A stretch of 64,000 bases of DNA, from assembly GCA_900468625.1 (NCBI GenBank), contig UBUL01000039.1, forward strand, positions 62,001 through 126,000, in the 5' to 3' direction. The translations under genes and the position numbers were made by a program. The notes below the pieces were generated by a model. The model was given only the letters and a program-made list of their open reading frames with translations. It searched no databases and was not told where the DNA came from. This DNA comes from Hyphomicrobiales bacterium. GTDB taxonomy: Bacteria; Pseudomonadota; Alphaproteobacteria; Rhizobiales; Rhizobiaceae. Of this stretch, positions 44,109 through 53,788 are shown in pieces (the first letter of the stretch is position 1; each line of letters opens with the position of its first letter).

Positions 44109-45732
44109 GCTTCTTTCCGTTCGCGATCTAAAGATCGAGGCGACCAGCTATCCGCCCGGCGAACCGCCGAAGCGCGTCACCATCGTCGATGGCGTCTCCT
44201 TCGATCTCCAAAGGGGCAAGGTGCTCGGGCTGATCGGCGAGTCCGGCGCCGGCAAGTCCACCATCGGCCTTTCGGCGCTTGCCTATGGCCGCGGCGGCGC
44301 GGAAATTACCGGCGGCCAGGTGCTGCTCGACGGCACCGACATCCTGCCGCTCGGCAAATCAGGCATCCGCAGGATTCGCGGCGCGCGGGTCTGCTACGTC
44401 GCGCAATCGGCAGCAGCCGCCTTCAATCCGGCGCATCGCTTGGGTGATCAAGTCGTTGAAGCCACTGTGAAACATGGCCTGATGACGAAGGAGGAGGCAC
44501 GAAAGCGGGCGCTCTATCTCTTCCGCGTTCTCGGTTTGCCCAATCCGGAGACGTTCGGGGAGCGCTATCCGCATCAGGTTTCGGGCGGCCAGCTCCAGCG
44601 CGCCATGACTGCCATGGCGCTCTGCTCCAATCCTGAACTGATCGTCTTCGACGAGCCGACGACCGCGCTCGACGTCACCACGCAGATCGACGTGCTCGCA
44701 GCGATCAAACACGCCATAGAAGAAACGCAGACTGCCGCGCTCTACATCACGCATGACCTCGCCGTCGTCGCCCAGATTTCCGACGACATAATGGTGCTGA
44801 GGCATGGCAAGACGGTGGAATATGGCAGCGTCCAGCAGATCATCGAGGAGCCGAGGCAGGATTATACCCGTGCCCTTGTCAATGTCCGCCAGGAGGTACG
44901 GGCGGAAGCCCCCGATCAATCGAGCGCTCTTTTGAAAGTCGAAAATATCAGTGCGCAATATTCCAATGGTTTCAGGGTATTGCACGATGTTTCTCTACAT
45001 GTTCCTAAAGGCCAGACTCTGGCTGTCGTCGGCGAATCCGGTTCCGGCAAATCGACCCTTGCCCGCGTGATTACAGGCCTGCTGCCGCCGAGCGACGGGC
45101 GGATTTCCTTCGACGGCAAGCCGCTGACGCCTGCCTTGAAAGACCGCTCGCGGCAGGAGCTGCGCCGTATCCAGCTGATCTACCAGATGGCCGATACCGC
45201 CATGAACCCGCGCCAGACCGTGCGCGATATCATCGGCCGCCCGCTGACCTTCTATGACGGCCTGCACGGTGCGGCGAAGACGACACGGGTGAAGGAACTG
45301 CTCGACCAGATCGAGATGGGCAACGGCTTCATCGACCGCTATCCGGCCGAGCTTTCCGGCGGCCAGAAGCAGCGCGTCGCGATCGCCCGAGCCCTTGCGG
45401 CCAAGCCGGAACTCATCCTCTGCGACGAGCCGACCTCGGCGCTCGACCCGCTAGTTGCCGAAGGCATCCTGAAACTGCTCTTGAAGCTGCAGGAGGAGGC
45501 TCATCTCTCCTATGTTTTCATCACCCACGACATCGCCATCGTGCGCGCCATCGCCGACAGCGTCGCGGTGATGCATCGTGGCAAGCTCGTCCGCTTCGGT
45601 CCGAAATCGCAAGCGCTTTCGCCACCCTTCGACGACTACACCGACCTGCTGCTGAAGTCCGTGCCTGAGATGGAGATCGGCTGGCTGGAGCGCGTGCTGG
45701 CGACGCGAAAGATGGAGAGTGCCGGAAATTGA
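44101..45732 (+). CDS. Fused dipeptide-type ABC ATPase (DppD-DppF-like)
   Basis: This 543-residue protein holds two ABC domains that are separate proteins in E. coli Dpp. Domain 1 (about 1-260) has [23 protein letters not shown] and [16 protein letters not shown]. Domain 2 (about 280-540) has [35 protein letters not shown] and [20 protein letters not shown]. Both Walker A motifs are intact. ATG 44101 with GGAGGG upstream is used; GTG 44095 is possible. It ends the importer operon, and a regulator gene is convergent 61 bases on. Confidence 0.92.
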   Translation: MLELLSVRDLKIEATSYPPGEPPKRVTIVDGVSFDLQRGKVLGLIGESGAGKSTIGLSALAYGRGGAEITGGQVLLDGTDILPLGKSGIRRIRGARVCYVAQSAAAAFNPAHRLGDQVVEATVKHGLMTKEEARKRALYLFRVLGLPNPETFGERYPHQVSGGQLQRAMTAMALCSNPELIVFDEPTTALDVTTQIDVLAAIKHAIEETQTAALYITHDLAVVAQISDDIMVLRHGKTVEYGSVQQIIEEPRQDYTRALVNVRQEVRAEAPDQSSALLKVENISAQYSNGFRVLHDVSLHVPKGQTLAVVGESGSGKSTLARVITGLLPPSDGRISFDGKPLTPALKDRSRQELRRIQLIYQMADTAMNPRQTVRDIIGRPLTFYDGLHGAAKTTRVKELLDQIEMGNGFIDRYPAELSGGQKQRVAIARALAAKPELILCDEPTSALDPLVAEGILKLLLKLQEEAHLSYVFITHDIAIVRAIADSVAVMHRGKLVRFGPKSQALSPPFDDYTDLLLKSVPEMEIGWLERVLATRKMESAGN

Positions 45733-45793
45733 GGGCTCGATATCCCGAACACCAAGGCCGGATTTGAGAGCCTCGTTGCCGATGTCGGTATCG

Positions 45794-46579
45794 TCAGTAC
45801 TCCGCCGGCACCGCATAGACCTCGGCGGATGGATCGGCGAGAAACGAGCGTACCGTCGGCGGCAGTCGGCGCGAGGATAGCGGCAGAGGCCCGCAGCGCG
45901 AGAGAAGCTCACGCAGATCCGGCTCGGCGCCGACATGCCGCCAGATCATCCGCGACGCATAGGGGAGATTTTCCTTTCGCCAGGAAACGCCCATCGTGGT
46001 CCCACGCAAATAGACACGCTGATACTCGTCGAATGGCAGGAGGATCGTCTGCGACAGTATGGGGTTCGGGCCGACGACACGCTCGGTAATGAAGATCCGG
46101 TTTCGATAGAAGGCCGCAAGGCCCACATATTTCGAAAACTGCTGGACACCGTTTCCAGGATCCCGCAGACGCTCCATTGATTTGACATGCACCAGCCCGC
46201 CCTGCTCCATGATGCGGCTGCACGAACAGACGACCATTCCGGGCCAGGACGGAGAACGGTGATAGGTCTGGAAATAGCCGACATGGCGCCTAAGCGCGAC
46301 CAGATCTCCGGGGAATGCCTTCAAGAGTTCGGAACTTTGATTGAGGTCCAGGTTCGGTTTGCGAAGCCGCTCGCGAAAGAGCCTTGGAGCGAGGCCAAAA
46401 TCGGCCGCGTCGAGATCGAAATACTTGGCGATACGCGCCAGATTGTGGGCGGATGGCCTCGTCTGGCCGTTGATGTATCGGTTGAATTGTTGCCGATTGA
46501 TATCGATTGCCCGGCACAGATGCGAAATGGAACGCTGCGTCGCGCAGGCGATTTTGAGGTTCTCGACCAAATGAGGCAT
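45794..46579 (-). CDS. Cro/CI-type helix-turn-helix regulator with large C-terminal domain
   Basis: This 261-residue protein has an N-terminal XRE-like helix-turn-helix (about residues 1-60: LKIACATQRSISHLCRAIDINRQQFNRYINGQTRPSAHNLARIAKYFDLD). A 190-residue C-terminal domain follows that I do not recognise. It has several aromatic stretches (YFQTYHRSPSWPGMVVCSCSRIMEQGGLVHVKS, KYVGLAAFYRNRIFITERV) and could sense a ligand. It is divergent from the second binding-protein gene and convergent with the fused ATPase gene, so it probably regulates the importer and the downstream hydrolase. Homologous HTH proteins of this length are common in rhizobial transporter loci. Confidence 0.8.
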   Translation of the reverse strand: MPHLVENLKIACATQRSISHLCRAIDINRQQFNRYINGQTRPSAHNLARIAKYFDLDAADFGLAPRLFRERLRKPNLDLNQSSELLKAFPGDLVALRRHVGYFQTYHRSPSWPGMVVCSCSRIMEQGGLVHVKSMERLRDPGNGVQQFSKYVGLAAFYRNRIFITERVVGPNPILSQTILLPFDEYQRVYLRGTTMGVSWRKENLPYASRMIWRHVGAEPDLRELLSRCGPLPLSSRRLPPTVRSFLADPSAEVYAVPAEY

Positions 46580-46701
46580 CAGCTACTCCGTCTTGGAAAG
46601 ACTAGCGTAAACTCGCTTAAAGATGCGTCAAGTCGCGAAATTGCGTGAGCTGGCCCGGCCTCTACGTTCCCACCTATAAAATTGAAAACGAGGGAACTGT
46701 C

Positions 46702-48282
46702 ATGACCCATGAAAAGGATCAATCTTCGCAGCTGAAAATCGGCCGCCGCCATTTCCTTGGCGGTGCCGTTGCGCTCGGCGCTTTGCCGGGCCTTGCGTCC
46801 GGCCTGCTGCTGCCGCGCGAAGCCCGCGCGCAGGAAGCAAAGCATGGCGGCCATCTGAAGCTCGGTCTCAAGGGCGGCGCCACCAGCGATGCGCTCGACC
46901 CGGCGACATACAGTGCCTCCGTCTTGTTCGTCATTGGCCGTCTCTGGGGTGACACGCTCCTCGAATCAGATCCCAAGACCGGTGCCCCTCTGCCGTCACT
47001 GGCAACGTCCTGGACGCCGTCGGCGGATGCATCCGTCTGGACCTTCAAGATCAGGAACGACGTGCAATTTCACGACGGTAGCAAGATGACGGTTGCCGAC
47101 ATCGTCGCGACGCTTAAGCGGCATGCGGACAAAAACTCTCAGTCGGGCGCCCTTGGGCTCATGGCCTCGATCACCGGTATTGAAGAAAAGGCGGGCGATC
47201 TTGTCCTGACGCTTTCCGAAGGCAATGCGGACCTGCCTCTGCTTTTGACCGACTATCACCTGATCATCCAGCCGAAGGGCGGCGTCGACAAGCCGGCGGC
47301 GGCCATCGGTACCGGCCCCTATATTCTGAAAAGCTTTGAACCAGGCGTTCGCGCGACCTTCGAGAAGAATCCGAAAGATTGGCGCGCCGATCGCGGCTTT
47401 GTCGACAGCGTCGAAATCCTCGTCATCAACGACAACACCGCCCGCATCGCAGCACTTGCCTCCGGCCAGGTCCATTTCGTCAACAATGTCGACCCGAAGA
47501 CCGTCCCGATGCTGCAGCGGGCACCGACCGTCGAGATCGTCCGCAATGCCGGCAAGGGCTTCTACTGCTTCCTGATGCATTGCGACACAGCACCCTTCGA
47601 CAACGCCGACCTTCGGCTCGCGCTGAAATATGCCATCGACCGCCAGTCGATCCTCGACAAGGTTCTCGGCGGCTATGGAACGATCGGCAACGACTATCCG
47701 GTCAATTCCAACTACGCGCTTGCACCGGCCGATATCGAGCAGCGGCCATACGATCCCGACAAGGCCGCCTTCCACTTCAAGAAATCAGGCCTTGACCGTC
47801 CCGTTCAACTGCTGACCTCCGATGCAGCCTTTCCCGGCGCCGTGGATGCGGCGATCCTGTTCCAGCAAAGTGCACGCAAGGCCGGCATTGCGATCGACGT
47901 CAAGCGCGAGCCGGAAGACGGCTACTGGACCAATGTCTGGAACAAACAACCCTTCTGCGCGTCCTTCTGGGGCGGCCGTCCAACGCAGGATTCGCGCTAT
48001 TCCACCTCCTATCTGTCGACCGCCGAGTGGAACGATACGCGTTTCAAGCGCCCCGACTTCGACAAATTGGTGCTGCAGGCGCGGTCCGAGCTGGATGAGG
48101 CCAAGCGCAAGGTACTTTATCGACAGCTGGCTCTGATGGTGCGTGACGATGGCGGCCTGATCCTGCCCGTCTTCAACGACTACATCATGGCCTCTTCGAA
48201 AACACTGAAGGGCTATGTCAACGATATCGGCAACGATATGTCCAACGGCTACATCGGTAGCCGTGTGTGGTTTAATGCCTAA
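46702..48282 (+). CDS. Dipeptide-type ABC transporter binding protein, Tat-exported (copy 2)
   Basis: This 526-residue family 5 binding protein is a close paralogue of the one at 40490-42079; long blocks such as GDGYWTNVWN/EDGYWTNVWN and WNDTRFKRPDFDKL are nearly identical. It too has a Tat signal (IGRRHFLGGAVALGALPGLASGLLLPREARAQ, about residues 13-44). GAGGGAA precedes the ATG. A regulator diverges on its left and a CocE-type hydrolase follows 12 bases after its stop, so it is translated with the hydrolase. It most likely delivers a second ligand, or the same ligand under other conditions, to the permeases at 42277-44108. Confidence 0.88.
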   Translation: MTHEKDQSSQLKIGRRHFLGGAVALGALPGLASGLLLPREARAQEAKHGGHLKLGLKGGATSDALDPATYSASVLFVIGRLWGDTLLESDPKTGAPLPSLATSWTPSADASVWTFKIRNDVQFHDGSKMTVADIVATLKRHADKNSQSGALGLMASITGIEEKAGDLVLTLSEGNADLPLLLTDYHLIIQPKGGVDKPAAAIGTGPYILKSFEPGVRATFEKNPKDWRADRGFVDSVEILVINDNTARIAALASGQVHFVNNVDPKTVPMLQRAPTVEIVRNAGKGFYCFLMHCDTAPFDNADLRLALKYAIDRQSILDKVLGGYGTIGNDYPVNSNYALAPADIEQRPYDPDKAAFHFKKSGLDRPVQLLTSDAAFPGAVDAAILFQQSARKAGIAIDVKREPEDGYWTNVWNKQPFCASFWGGRPTQDSRYSTSYLSTAEWNDTRFKRPDFDKLVLQARSELDEAKRKVLYRQLALMVRDDGGLILPVFNDYIMASSKTLKGYVNDIGNDMSNGYIGSRVWFNA

Positions 48283-48294
48283 TCTCTTCTGGAT

Positions 48295-50304
48295 ATGACC
48301 ATGACTGAGCGCAGCTTCACGACAATCGAAAATCAGTGGATCACGCTGAAAGACGGAACGCGGCTTGCAGCACGCATCTGGATGCCTGAAGGCGCGGAGA
48401 GCGATCCCGTGCCGGCGGTTTTCGAGTTCCTGCCCTACCGCAAGCGCGATGGAACGAGCCCCCGCGATGAATCGACCTATCCGATCTTTGCCGCAGCCGG
48501 CATTGCCGGCGTGCGTGTCGATATCAGAGGTTCCGGCGAATCCAGCGGCATCATCGACGGCGAATATACCGAGCTCGAGCTGGCTAACGCCTGCGAGCTG
48601 ATCGCATGGATCGCGGCGCAGCCCTGGTCGAACGGCTCGGTCGGCATGATGGGTATTTCCTGGGGCGGCTTCAACTGCCTGCAGGTCGCGGCCCTGAAGC
48701 CCCCGGCGCTGAAGGCGGTCATTTCGATCGCCTCCACGGTCGATCGCTACAATGACGACATTCACTACAAGAACGGCTGCCACCTCTCCGCCCAGCTCTC
48801 CTGGGCGGCGACCATGCTCGGCTACCAATCGCGCTCGCCCGATCCGGCGATCGTCGGCGACGACTGGCGGGATATGTGGCTGGAACGCCTGGAGCAGGAA
48901 CCCTTCTTCATGGAGGAATGGCTGAAGCATCAGCGCCGGGACGATTTCTGGCGGCATGGTTCGATCTGCGAAGATTTCGCAGGCTTCGATATTCCCGCCA
49001 TCGTCATCGCCGGCTGGGCGGATGGCTATCGCAACACGCCGCTGCTGGCGGTCGAAGGCCTCGGGGATAAGGCGAAAGCGCTGATCGGCCCATGGGTTCA
49101 CAAATATCCGCATTTCGCCTGGCCGAAGCCGCGGGTCGATTTCCACGGAGAGGCCATCGCCTGGTGGAACCACTGGCTGCGCGACGAGCGCAACGGCGCG
49201 GAGGCCATGCCATCGGTGCGCGCCTATATTCTCGACGCAGCCAAACCGGCGTTGCGCCGCGATTTCGATCCCGGCTTCTGGATCGCCAAGCAAGAATGGC
49301 AGCAGCCGGAGATGCAGTGCTTCTATGTCGAGCAGTTCGGCACGCTGATGGACGGCATGCCGATCCCGCATGCGCCGGAGCATCCCGTCTATCTGCGGTC
49401 ACCGCTCGATACGGGCACGGCCTCGGGCGAATGGTTTACCCTGAAGCCGGACGCGGAAATGGCGATCGACCAGCGCATCGACGATGCCGGGTCGCTGACC
49501 TTTCAGACCGCGCCGCTGGTCGAGGATCACGACTACCTTGGCCGCCCGATTGTGACATTGACGCTGCGGTGCGATGCCGCAACCGCCAATCTCTGCGCAA
49601 GGCTCGTCGATATCCATCCGGATGGTACTTCAACGCGCGTCTCCTTCGGCGTGCTCAATCTTGCCCATCGCGGCGGCAATGCCGCGCCGGAGCCGCTGAT
49701 CAAGGGGCAGCAGGTCAGAGTGACAGTAAAACTTGATGCCTGCGGCTATCGTTTCCGCAAGGGACACCGTATCCGCCTGTCGCTGTCGACAGCCTATTGG
49801 CCGATGGTGCTGCCGCCGCCGGAAGATCCAGGCCTGACGATCGATATCGCCTCCATCGGCCTTGCCCTGCCCAAGCTCGGCGCGCATGAGATCATCGATG
49901 TAAAGCAGCCTGACAATCCCGATCCGCTGCCGAAATACATCGAACACGCACCCGGCTCCACAAAACGTCAAGTCGTGCGCGATCTCTCGTCCGGCGTCAC
50001 CCGCTATGAAATCCACGAGGATACCGGCCTCTCCGAGCATCCTGGCACCGGACTTTCCACCCGGCAGCTGCGCGAAGAGGTCTGGTCGATCGCGCCCGAC
50101 GATCCGCTGTCGATGACGGGCACCTCGACATGGACCTGTGATATGCGGCGCCCCGGCTGGTTCGTTCGCACGGTGGCGACATCGTCCATATCCTGCACGG
50201 AAAAGGACTGGGTCATCAGCGCCTCGGTCATTGCCTATGAAGGTGAGGCCGAAATCTTCAGGAAGACGTTCGGGGAGAAGCGTATCGCGCGCGACCTGAT
50301 GTAG
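48295..50304 (+). CDS. CocE/NonD-family hydrolase
   Basis: This 669-residue serine hydrolase has an alpha/beta-hydrolase N-terminal part (about 15-300) with the nucleophile elbow GISWGG in VGMMGISWGGFNCLQVAALK, RGSGESSG in the oxyanion region, and GWADGYRNTPLL and GPWVHKYPHFAWP for the Asp and His. A jelly-roll C-terminal domain (about 320-560; LRLRLS-like HRIRLSLSTAYWPMVLPPP) and an extra C-terminal part follow. Relatives hydrolyse cocaine, alpha-amino acid esters, beta-lactam acyl groups or X-Pro dipeptides. No signal peptide is seen, so it acts in the cytoplasm on the imported compound. It is coupled to the second binding-protein gene. Confidence 0.87.
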   Translation: MTMTERSFTTIENQWITLKDGTRLAARIWMPEGAESDPVPAVFEFLPYRKRDGTSPRDESTYPIFAAAGIAGVRVDIRGSGESSGIIDGEYTELELANACELIAWIAAQPWSNGSVGMMGISWGGFNCLQVAALKPPALKAVISIASTVDRYNDDIHYKNGCHLSAQLSWAATMLGYQSRSPDPAIVGDDWRDMWLERLEQEPFFMEEWLKHQRRDDFWRHGSICEDFAGFDIPAIVIAGWADGYRNTPLLAVEGLGDKAKALIGPWVHKYPHFAWPKPRVDFHGEAIAWWNHWLRDERNGAEAMPSVRAYILDAAKPALRRDFDPGFWIAKQEWQQPEMQCFYVEQFGTLMDGMPIPHAPEHPVYLRSPLDTGTASGEWFTLKPDAEMAIDQRIDDAGSLTFQTAPLVEDHDYLGRPIVTLTLRCDAATANLCARLVDIHPDGTSTRVSFGVLNLAHRGGNAAPEPLIKGQQVRVTVKLDACGYRFRKGHRIRLSLSTAYWPMVLPPPEDPGLTIDIASIGLALPKLGAHEIIDVKQPDNPDPLPKYIEHAPGSTKRQVVRDLSSGVTRYEIHEDTGLSEHPGTGLSTRQLREEVWSIAPDDPLSMTGTSTWTCDMRRPGWFVRTVATSSISCTEKDWVISASVIAYEGEAEIFRKTFGEKRIARDLM

Positions 50305-50305
50305 A

Positions 50306-51226
50306 TCAGCGCGAACCTGCAAAACGGCTTGCCGCTGCGCAAATGGCGGCAAAGCCGACGCCCGCGCCTTCGCTCATGTGCCGCGCCCGCAGCCAGGCAT
50401 GCACCATCTGCGGCTCTTCCCGGAACCAGACTTCAATGCCGGCCTGCGCAAGACGCGCCGCATAATTGCGGCCGTCGTCGCGCAGCGGATCATAATGGGC
50501 GACCGTAATGAAGGCGGGAGGAAGGCCTGCCACGGACGACAAGGCAAGCGGCCCGGCGACCGGATTGCCCTCTGGCGCCTGCAGGATGGTGCGGTAATAG
50601 GCGACATCGGCCGTCGTCAGACCCGGTGCCTCGGCCATTTCCTCATAGGAGCCGGAGACGAGATCGCCGCCGAGCGCGGGATAGATCAGGATCTGGCCGG
50701 CAATTCCTGAAAGCCCCTCCGCTTTCGCCCGCACCGCCAGTCCAGCCGCCAGATTGCCGCCAGCGCTGTCGCCGATCAGCACGACGGACTTCTTCTCGGC
50801 GAGAAGCTGTTTGAGGACGCTGAAACAATCATCCGTCTGTGTCGGCCAGCGATATTCCGGCGCCAGCCGATAATCGACCGAGATCAGCTCGGCGCCGGCA
50901 TGGTCGGCAATCTCGGCGCAGATCGCATGATGGCTCTCGAGCGAACCAACGACGAAACCGCCACCGTGGAGGTAGAGCAGGTTCGTTGCCGTGCGGATAT
51001 TCGCAGGCCTGTAACGCCTGGTCCGGATGGTTCCCGCGACGACTTCATCGCTGGTCCGCATGCCCTCAGGTAAGGCACGATCGAAACGCGCGCAGAGCGC
51101 GTCATACCATTGACGCTGCTGCATGATGGATGCTGTTACCGCATCCGGCGGATAGAAGGAATCGCAGATCTCCATGAACTGCAGAATGCCGGCTTCGCTC
51201 GGCATGGGACGCTCAGCAGAGGTCAT
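50306..51226 (-). CDS. Alpha/beta hydrolase, hormone-sensitive-lipase-type esterase
   Basis: This 306-residue esterase has the HSL signature HGGGFVVGSLESH (oxyanion hole, about residues 90-102), the nucleophile GDSAGGNLAAGLA (Ser about 163), and a downstream Asp and His (AHYDPLRDDGRNYA, MVHAWLRARH). Family members cut short-chain esters. It is convergent with the CocE gene, with only one base between the stops. No terminator lies there. Two hydrolases at the end of the same transporter region suggest an ester or amide substrate, but the gene's own operon is just itself, perhaps with the cupin. Confidence 0.87.
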   Translation of the reverse strand: MTSAERPMPSEAGILQFMEICDSFYPPDAVTASIMQQRQWYDALCARFDRALPEGMRTSDEVVAGTIRTRRYRPANIRTATNLLYLHGGGFVVGSLESHHAICAEIADHAGAELISVDYRLAPEYRWPTQTDDCFSVLKQLLAEKKSVVLIGDSAGGNLAAGLAVRAKAEGLSGIAGQILIYPALGGDLVSGSYEEMAEAPGLTTADVAYYRTILQAPEGNPVAGPLALSSVAGLPPAFITVAHYDPLRDDGRNYAARLAQAGIEVWFREEPQMVHAWLRARHMSEGAGVGFAAICAAASRFAGSR

Positions 51227-51512
51227 CGGATATCCTCGATTCGTGCCAATGGATCGAGGATAACGCGGCGATGCAACCGAATGCTTATCTGCCTACGGCC
51301 AGCACCGCCGCGATGGCGACATCCGGACTGCGCCGAATTCAATCAGCCGCGAATACGATACTCGACGGCAAGGAAAAGTCCGTCGGCTTTGCACTGCGCA
51401 TTGGACCAGGTGAGCGCTGCAAGCGCCGGTGCCGCGCCAATCACAAGCCGGATCTGGCGCCAGTGATGACAACGACCTTGCTCCTCGATACCTTCCACCA
51501 TCGTCTTTGCCC

Positions 51513-51911
51513 TCATTTTCCCTGGTATTGTTCGTCCGTGACATGCTCCATCCAATCCACCACCTTGCCGTCGAGATGTTCGTGGATGGCGATATGGGTC
51601 ATGGCGGTGGTTGGCGAAGCGCCGTGCCAGTGCTTTTCGCCCGGTTCGAACCAGACGACGTCCCCCGGCCGGATCTCCTCGATCGAGCCGCCTTCGCGCT
51701 GAACGAAACCAAGGCCGGCGGTGACGATCAGGGTTTGGCCGCGCGGATGGGTATGCCACGCAGTCCTCGCGCCGGGCTCGAAAGTGACACTGGCGGCTGC
51801 GGCGCGGCGCGCGTCATTGGCCGCAAAGACCGGATCGACGCGGACCGTGCCGGTGAACCAGTCCGAAGGGCCTTTGCCAGAGGGCTGCGTACCGTTCCTC
51901 TTGATATCCAT
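51513..51911 (-). CDS. Cupin-domain protein
   Basis: This 132-residue single-domain cupin has the two conserved motifs: [28 protein letters not shown] (motif 1, two His and a Glu for metal) and [27 protein letters not shown] (motif 2, His). The closing [13 protein letters not shown] is shared with cupins annotated as carboxymuconolactone-linked or hydroxynitrile-lyase-like proteins. Function is not established. It is preceded by AAGGATG-like sequence on its strand. About 285 bases separate it from the esterase gene; I see nothing coding in that gap. Confidence 0.82.
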   Translation of the reverse strand: MDIKRNGTQPSGKGPSDWFTGTVRVDPVFAANDARRAAAASVTFEPGARTAWHTHPRGQTLIVTAGLGFVQREGGSIEEIRPGDVVWFEPGEKHWHGASPTTAMTHIAIHEHLDGKVVDWMEHVTDEQYQGK

Positions 51912-52156
51912 GGTGACATCCTTTCCTGCGATGGGCCGTGATGGCTCAATCGTATGAGGTCAATTTAGCCGGTAATTGACAAAGCAGTAGAGGGTCATCC
52001 TCGCACAGACTTATGAATTGGAGCGATAAATATCGCTTTCACCGTGATTGCTCGAAACAGCGGAACTCCGGCCGGCGTGATATGCCAGCCCAAATTTCAC
52101 GCAGACGCAGCATCACGGATCCAATCGGCAATAAGGGATCGCAGCCGAAACAGGAT

Positions 52157-53788
52157 TTACGGTGCCATCATCGCGCGGATACTGCGATCGGCCGATTGCA
52201 GCAGCTCGAAGGCTTGGTAACGCCGTTCATGCAACGCCTTGATAGCACCGTCCGCCGGCTCGAATCGCTTCGCCAGACGCGACATGGTTGCCATGGCTTC
52301 CGCCAGCGAACCACAATGCCTGCTGGCTGTGGCGCCAAGCATCGCCGCACCGAGAAGAACGGGCTCTTCCGTATCGGCGACGGCGACCGGCCTGCCGGTC
52401 GTATCCGCCAGAAGCTGACGCACCAATCCGCTCTGGGCAGCACCGCCGCTGGCAATGATGAGTTCACAGGCAATGCCATCCTGGGCGAGCTTATCGAGCA
52501 GCTGTTTGAGGCCGTAGCCAATGCCGCAGAGGCCGGCGACATAAAGGGCGATCAGATCGTCAATGCCGGTTTCCAGTCCGAGACCGGAGATGACGGCGCG
52601 CGCATCCGGATCGGCATGAGGCGACCGGTTGCCAAGGAACTCGGGAACGACCTGGATCAATTGTGCGAGCCGCACCGCGTCGGATGCGTTGCCGCTTGCC
52701 GTTGTGGCCTGCCGGTCGAGCCAGGCGACAAGCGAAAGACCCTCCGCTTCAGCCTTTTGGCGAGCTTCGCCAGCGGCAGGATGCATCGAGACGAGATGAT
52801 CGATCGCAGCACCCGCAGCGGACTGGCCGCCTTCGGTCAGCCAAAGGCCAGGCACCATCGCCGAGAAGTAAGGTCCCCAAACGCCGTCGACGAAGACAGC
52901 CCCTTCGCTCGAAGCCATCGAACAGGCCGACGTGCCGAAGATGTAAGCAAGCCGGTTCTTGACGTCAGCATCGCCGTCCGGCCCCTGCCCGCCCAGCGTA
53001 CCGACGCCGCCGGCATGGGCATCGATCAGTGACGCGCCGGCCGGCGTGCCGATGGCAAGGCCGAGATCGCGGGCGGCAGCTTCGTTCAGGCCGTCGCCCA
53101 AGCAAGTACCCGGCTCGACGATCTCGGTTCCGATCCGCACGAAGCCTTCGTCCGCCAGTTCGCCAAGCCCGATATCCCTAAAGTATTGCCGATCCCAGCG
53201 CTTCTCATGGGCCAGATAGGTCCACTTGCACGTCACCGTACACACGGACCTTTGCAGCGAACCCGTCGCGCGCCAGGTCAGATAATCGGCGAGATCGAAG
53301 AAATGGTCGGCTGCGGCGAAAGACTGCGACAGATTTCGCTTCAGCCACAAGAGCTTCGGCGTCTCCATCTCCGGCGAGATGCGGCCGCCGACATAGCGAA
53401 GCACGGCGTGATTTCCGGCGTTGATCTCCGCCGCCTCGCCGGCGGCGCGATGATCCATCCAAACGATTATGTTGCGATCGGCGTCTCCAGACGGGCCAAC
53501 GGCCACAGGCTGACCATCCGCCTTGACCGCGACCAGCGAGCAGGTCGCATCGAAGCCGATGCCGGCGACATCACCGGCCGCTATCTTTGCCATCGCGACA
53601 GCCTCTCTGACGCTGAGGCAAACGGCTTTCCATATCTGCTCGCTCGATTGCTCGACGATGCTGCCGGCCTCGTGCCAGATGGTGATCGGTCGCTTGGCTG
53701 CGGCGAGCAGATGGCCATTCGCATCGAAAACGCCGGCCCGGGCGCTGCCGGTGCCGACATCGATGCCGATGAAATAAGGTGCCGTCAT
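52157..53788 (-). CDS. FGGY-family carbohydrate kinase, D-ribulokinase type
   Basis: This 543-residue kinase would phosphorylate D-ribulose to D-ribulose 5-phosphate. The FGGY N-terminal domain has GIDVGTGSARAGVFD (about residues 8-22) and WMDHRAAGEAAEIN, typical of the YDR109C/ribulokinase branch. The C-terminal domain has GTSACSMASSEGAVFVDGVWGPY, GIGYGLKQLLDKL and IIASGGAAQSGLVRQLLADTTGRPV. Its start overlaps the stop of the ribitol 2-dehydrogenase gene (TGATG), and the product of that enzyme, D-ribulose, is the expected substrate. It ends the ribitol operon. No clear terminator follows. Confidence 0.87.
   Translation of the reverse strand: MTAPYFIGIDVGTGSARAGVFDANGHLLAAAKRPITIWHEAGSIVEQSSEQIWKAVCLSVREAVAMAKIAAGDVAGIGFDATCSLVAVKADGQPVAVGPSGDADRNIIVWMDHRAAGEAAEINAGNHAVLRYVGGRISPEMETPKLLWLKRNLSQSFAAADHFFDLADYLTWRATGSLQRSVCTVTCKWTYLAHEKRWDRQYFRDIGLGELADEGFVRIGTEIVEPGTCLGDGLNEAAARDLGLAIGTPAGASLIDAHAGGVGTLGGQGPDGDADVKNRLAYIFGTSACSMASSEGAVFVDGVWGPYFSAMVPGLWLTEGGQSAAGAAIDHLVSMHPAAGEARQKAEAEGLSLVAWLDRQATTASGNASDAVRLAQLIQVVPEFLGNRSPHADPDARAVISGLGLETGIDDLIALYVAGLCGIGYGLKQLLDKLAQDGIACELIIASGGAAQSGLVRQLLADTTGRPVAVADTEEPVLLGAAMLGATASRHCGSLAEAMATMSRLAKRFEPADGAIKALHERRYQAFELLQSADRSIRAMMAP

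Noticed and set aside
45451-45936. Minus-strand ORF of 161 codons across the end of the fused ATPase gene
   Set aside because: Overlaps the conserved ATPase domain and the start of the regulator 3' end, with no protein-like features.
40490-48282. Two similar binding-protein genes as ends of a composite transposon
   Set aside because: They are diverged full-length paralogues in the same orientation, without transposase, inverted repeats or target duplication.
51227-51512. Overlapping short ORFs between the esterase and cupin genes
   Set aside because: None has a ribosome site or recognisable features in any frame.
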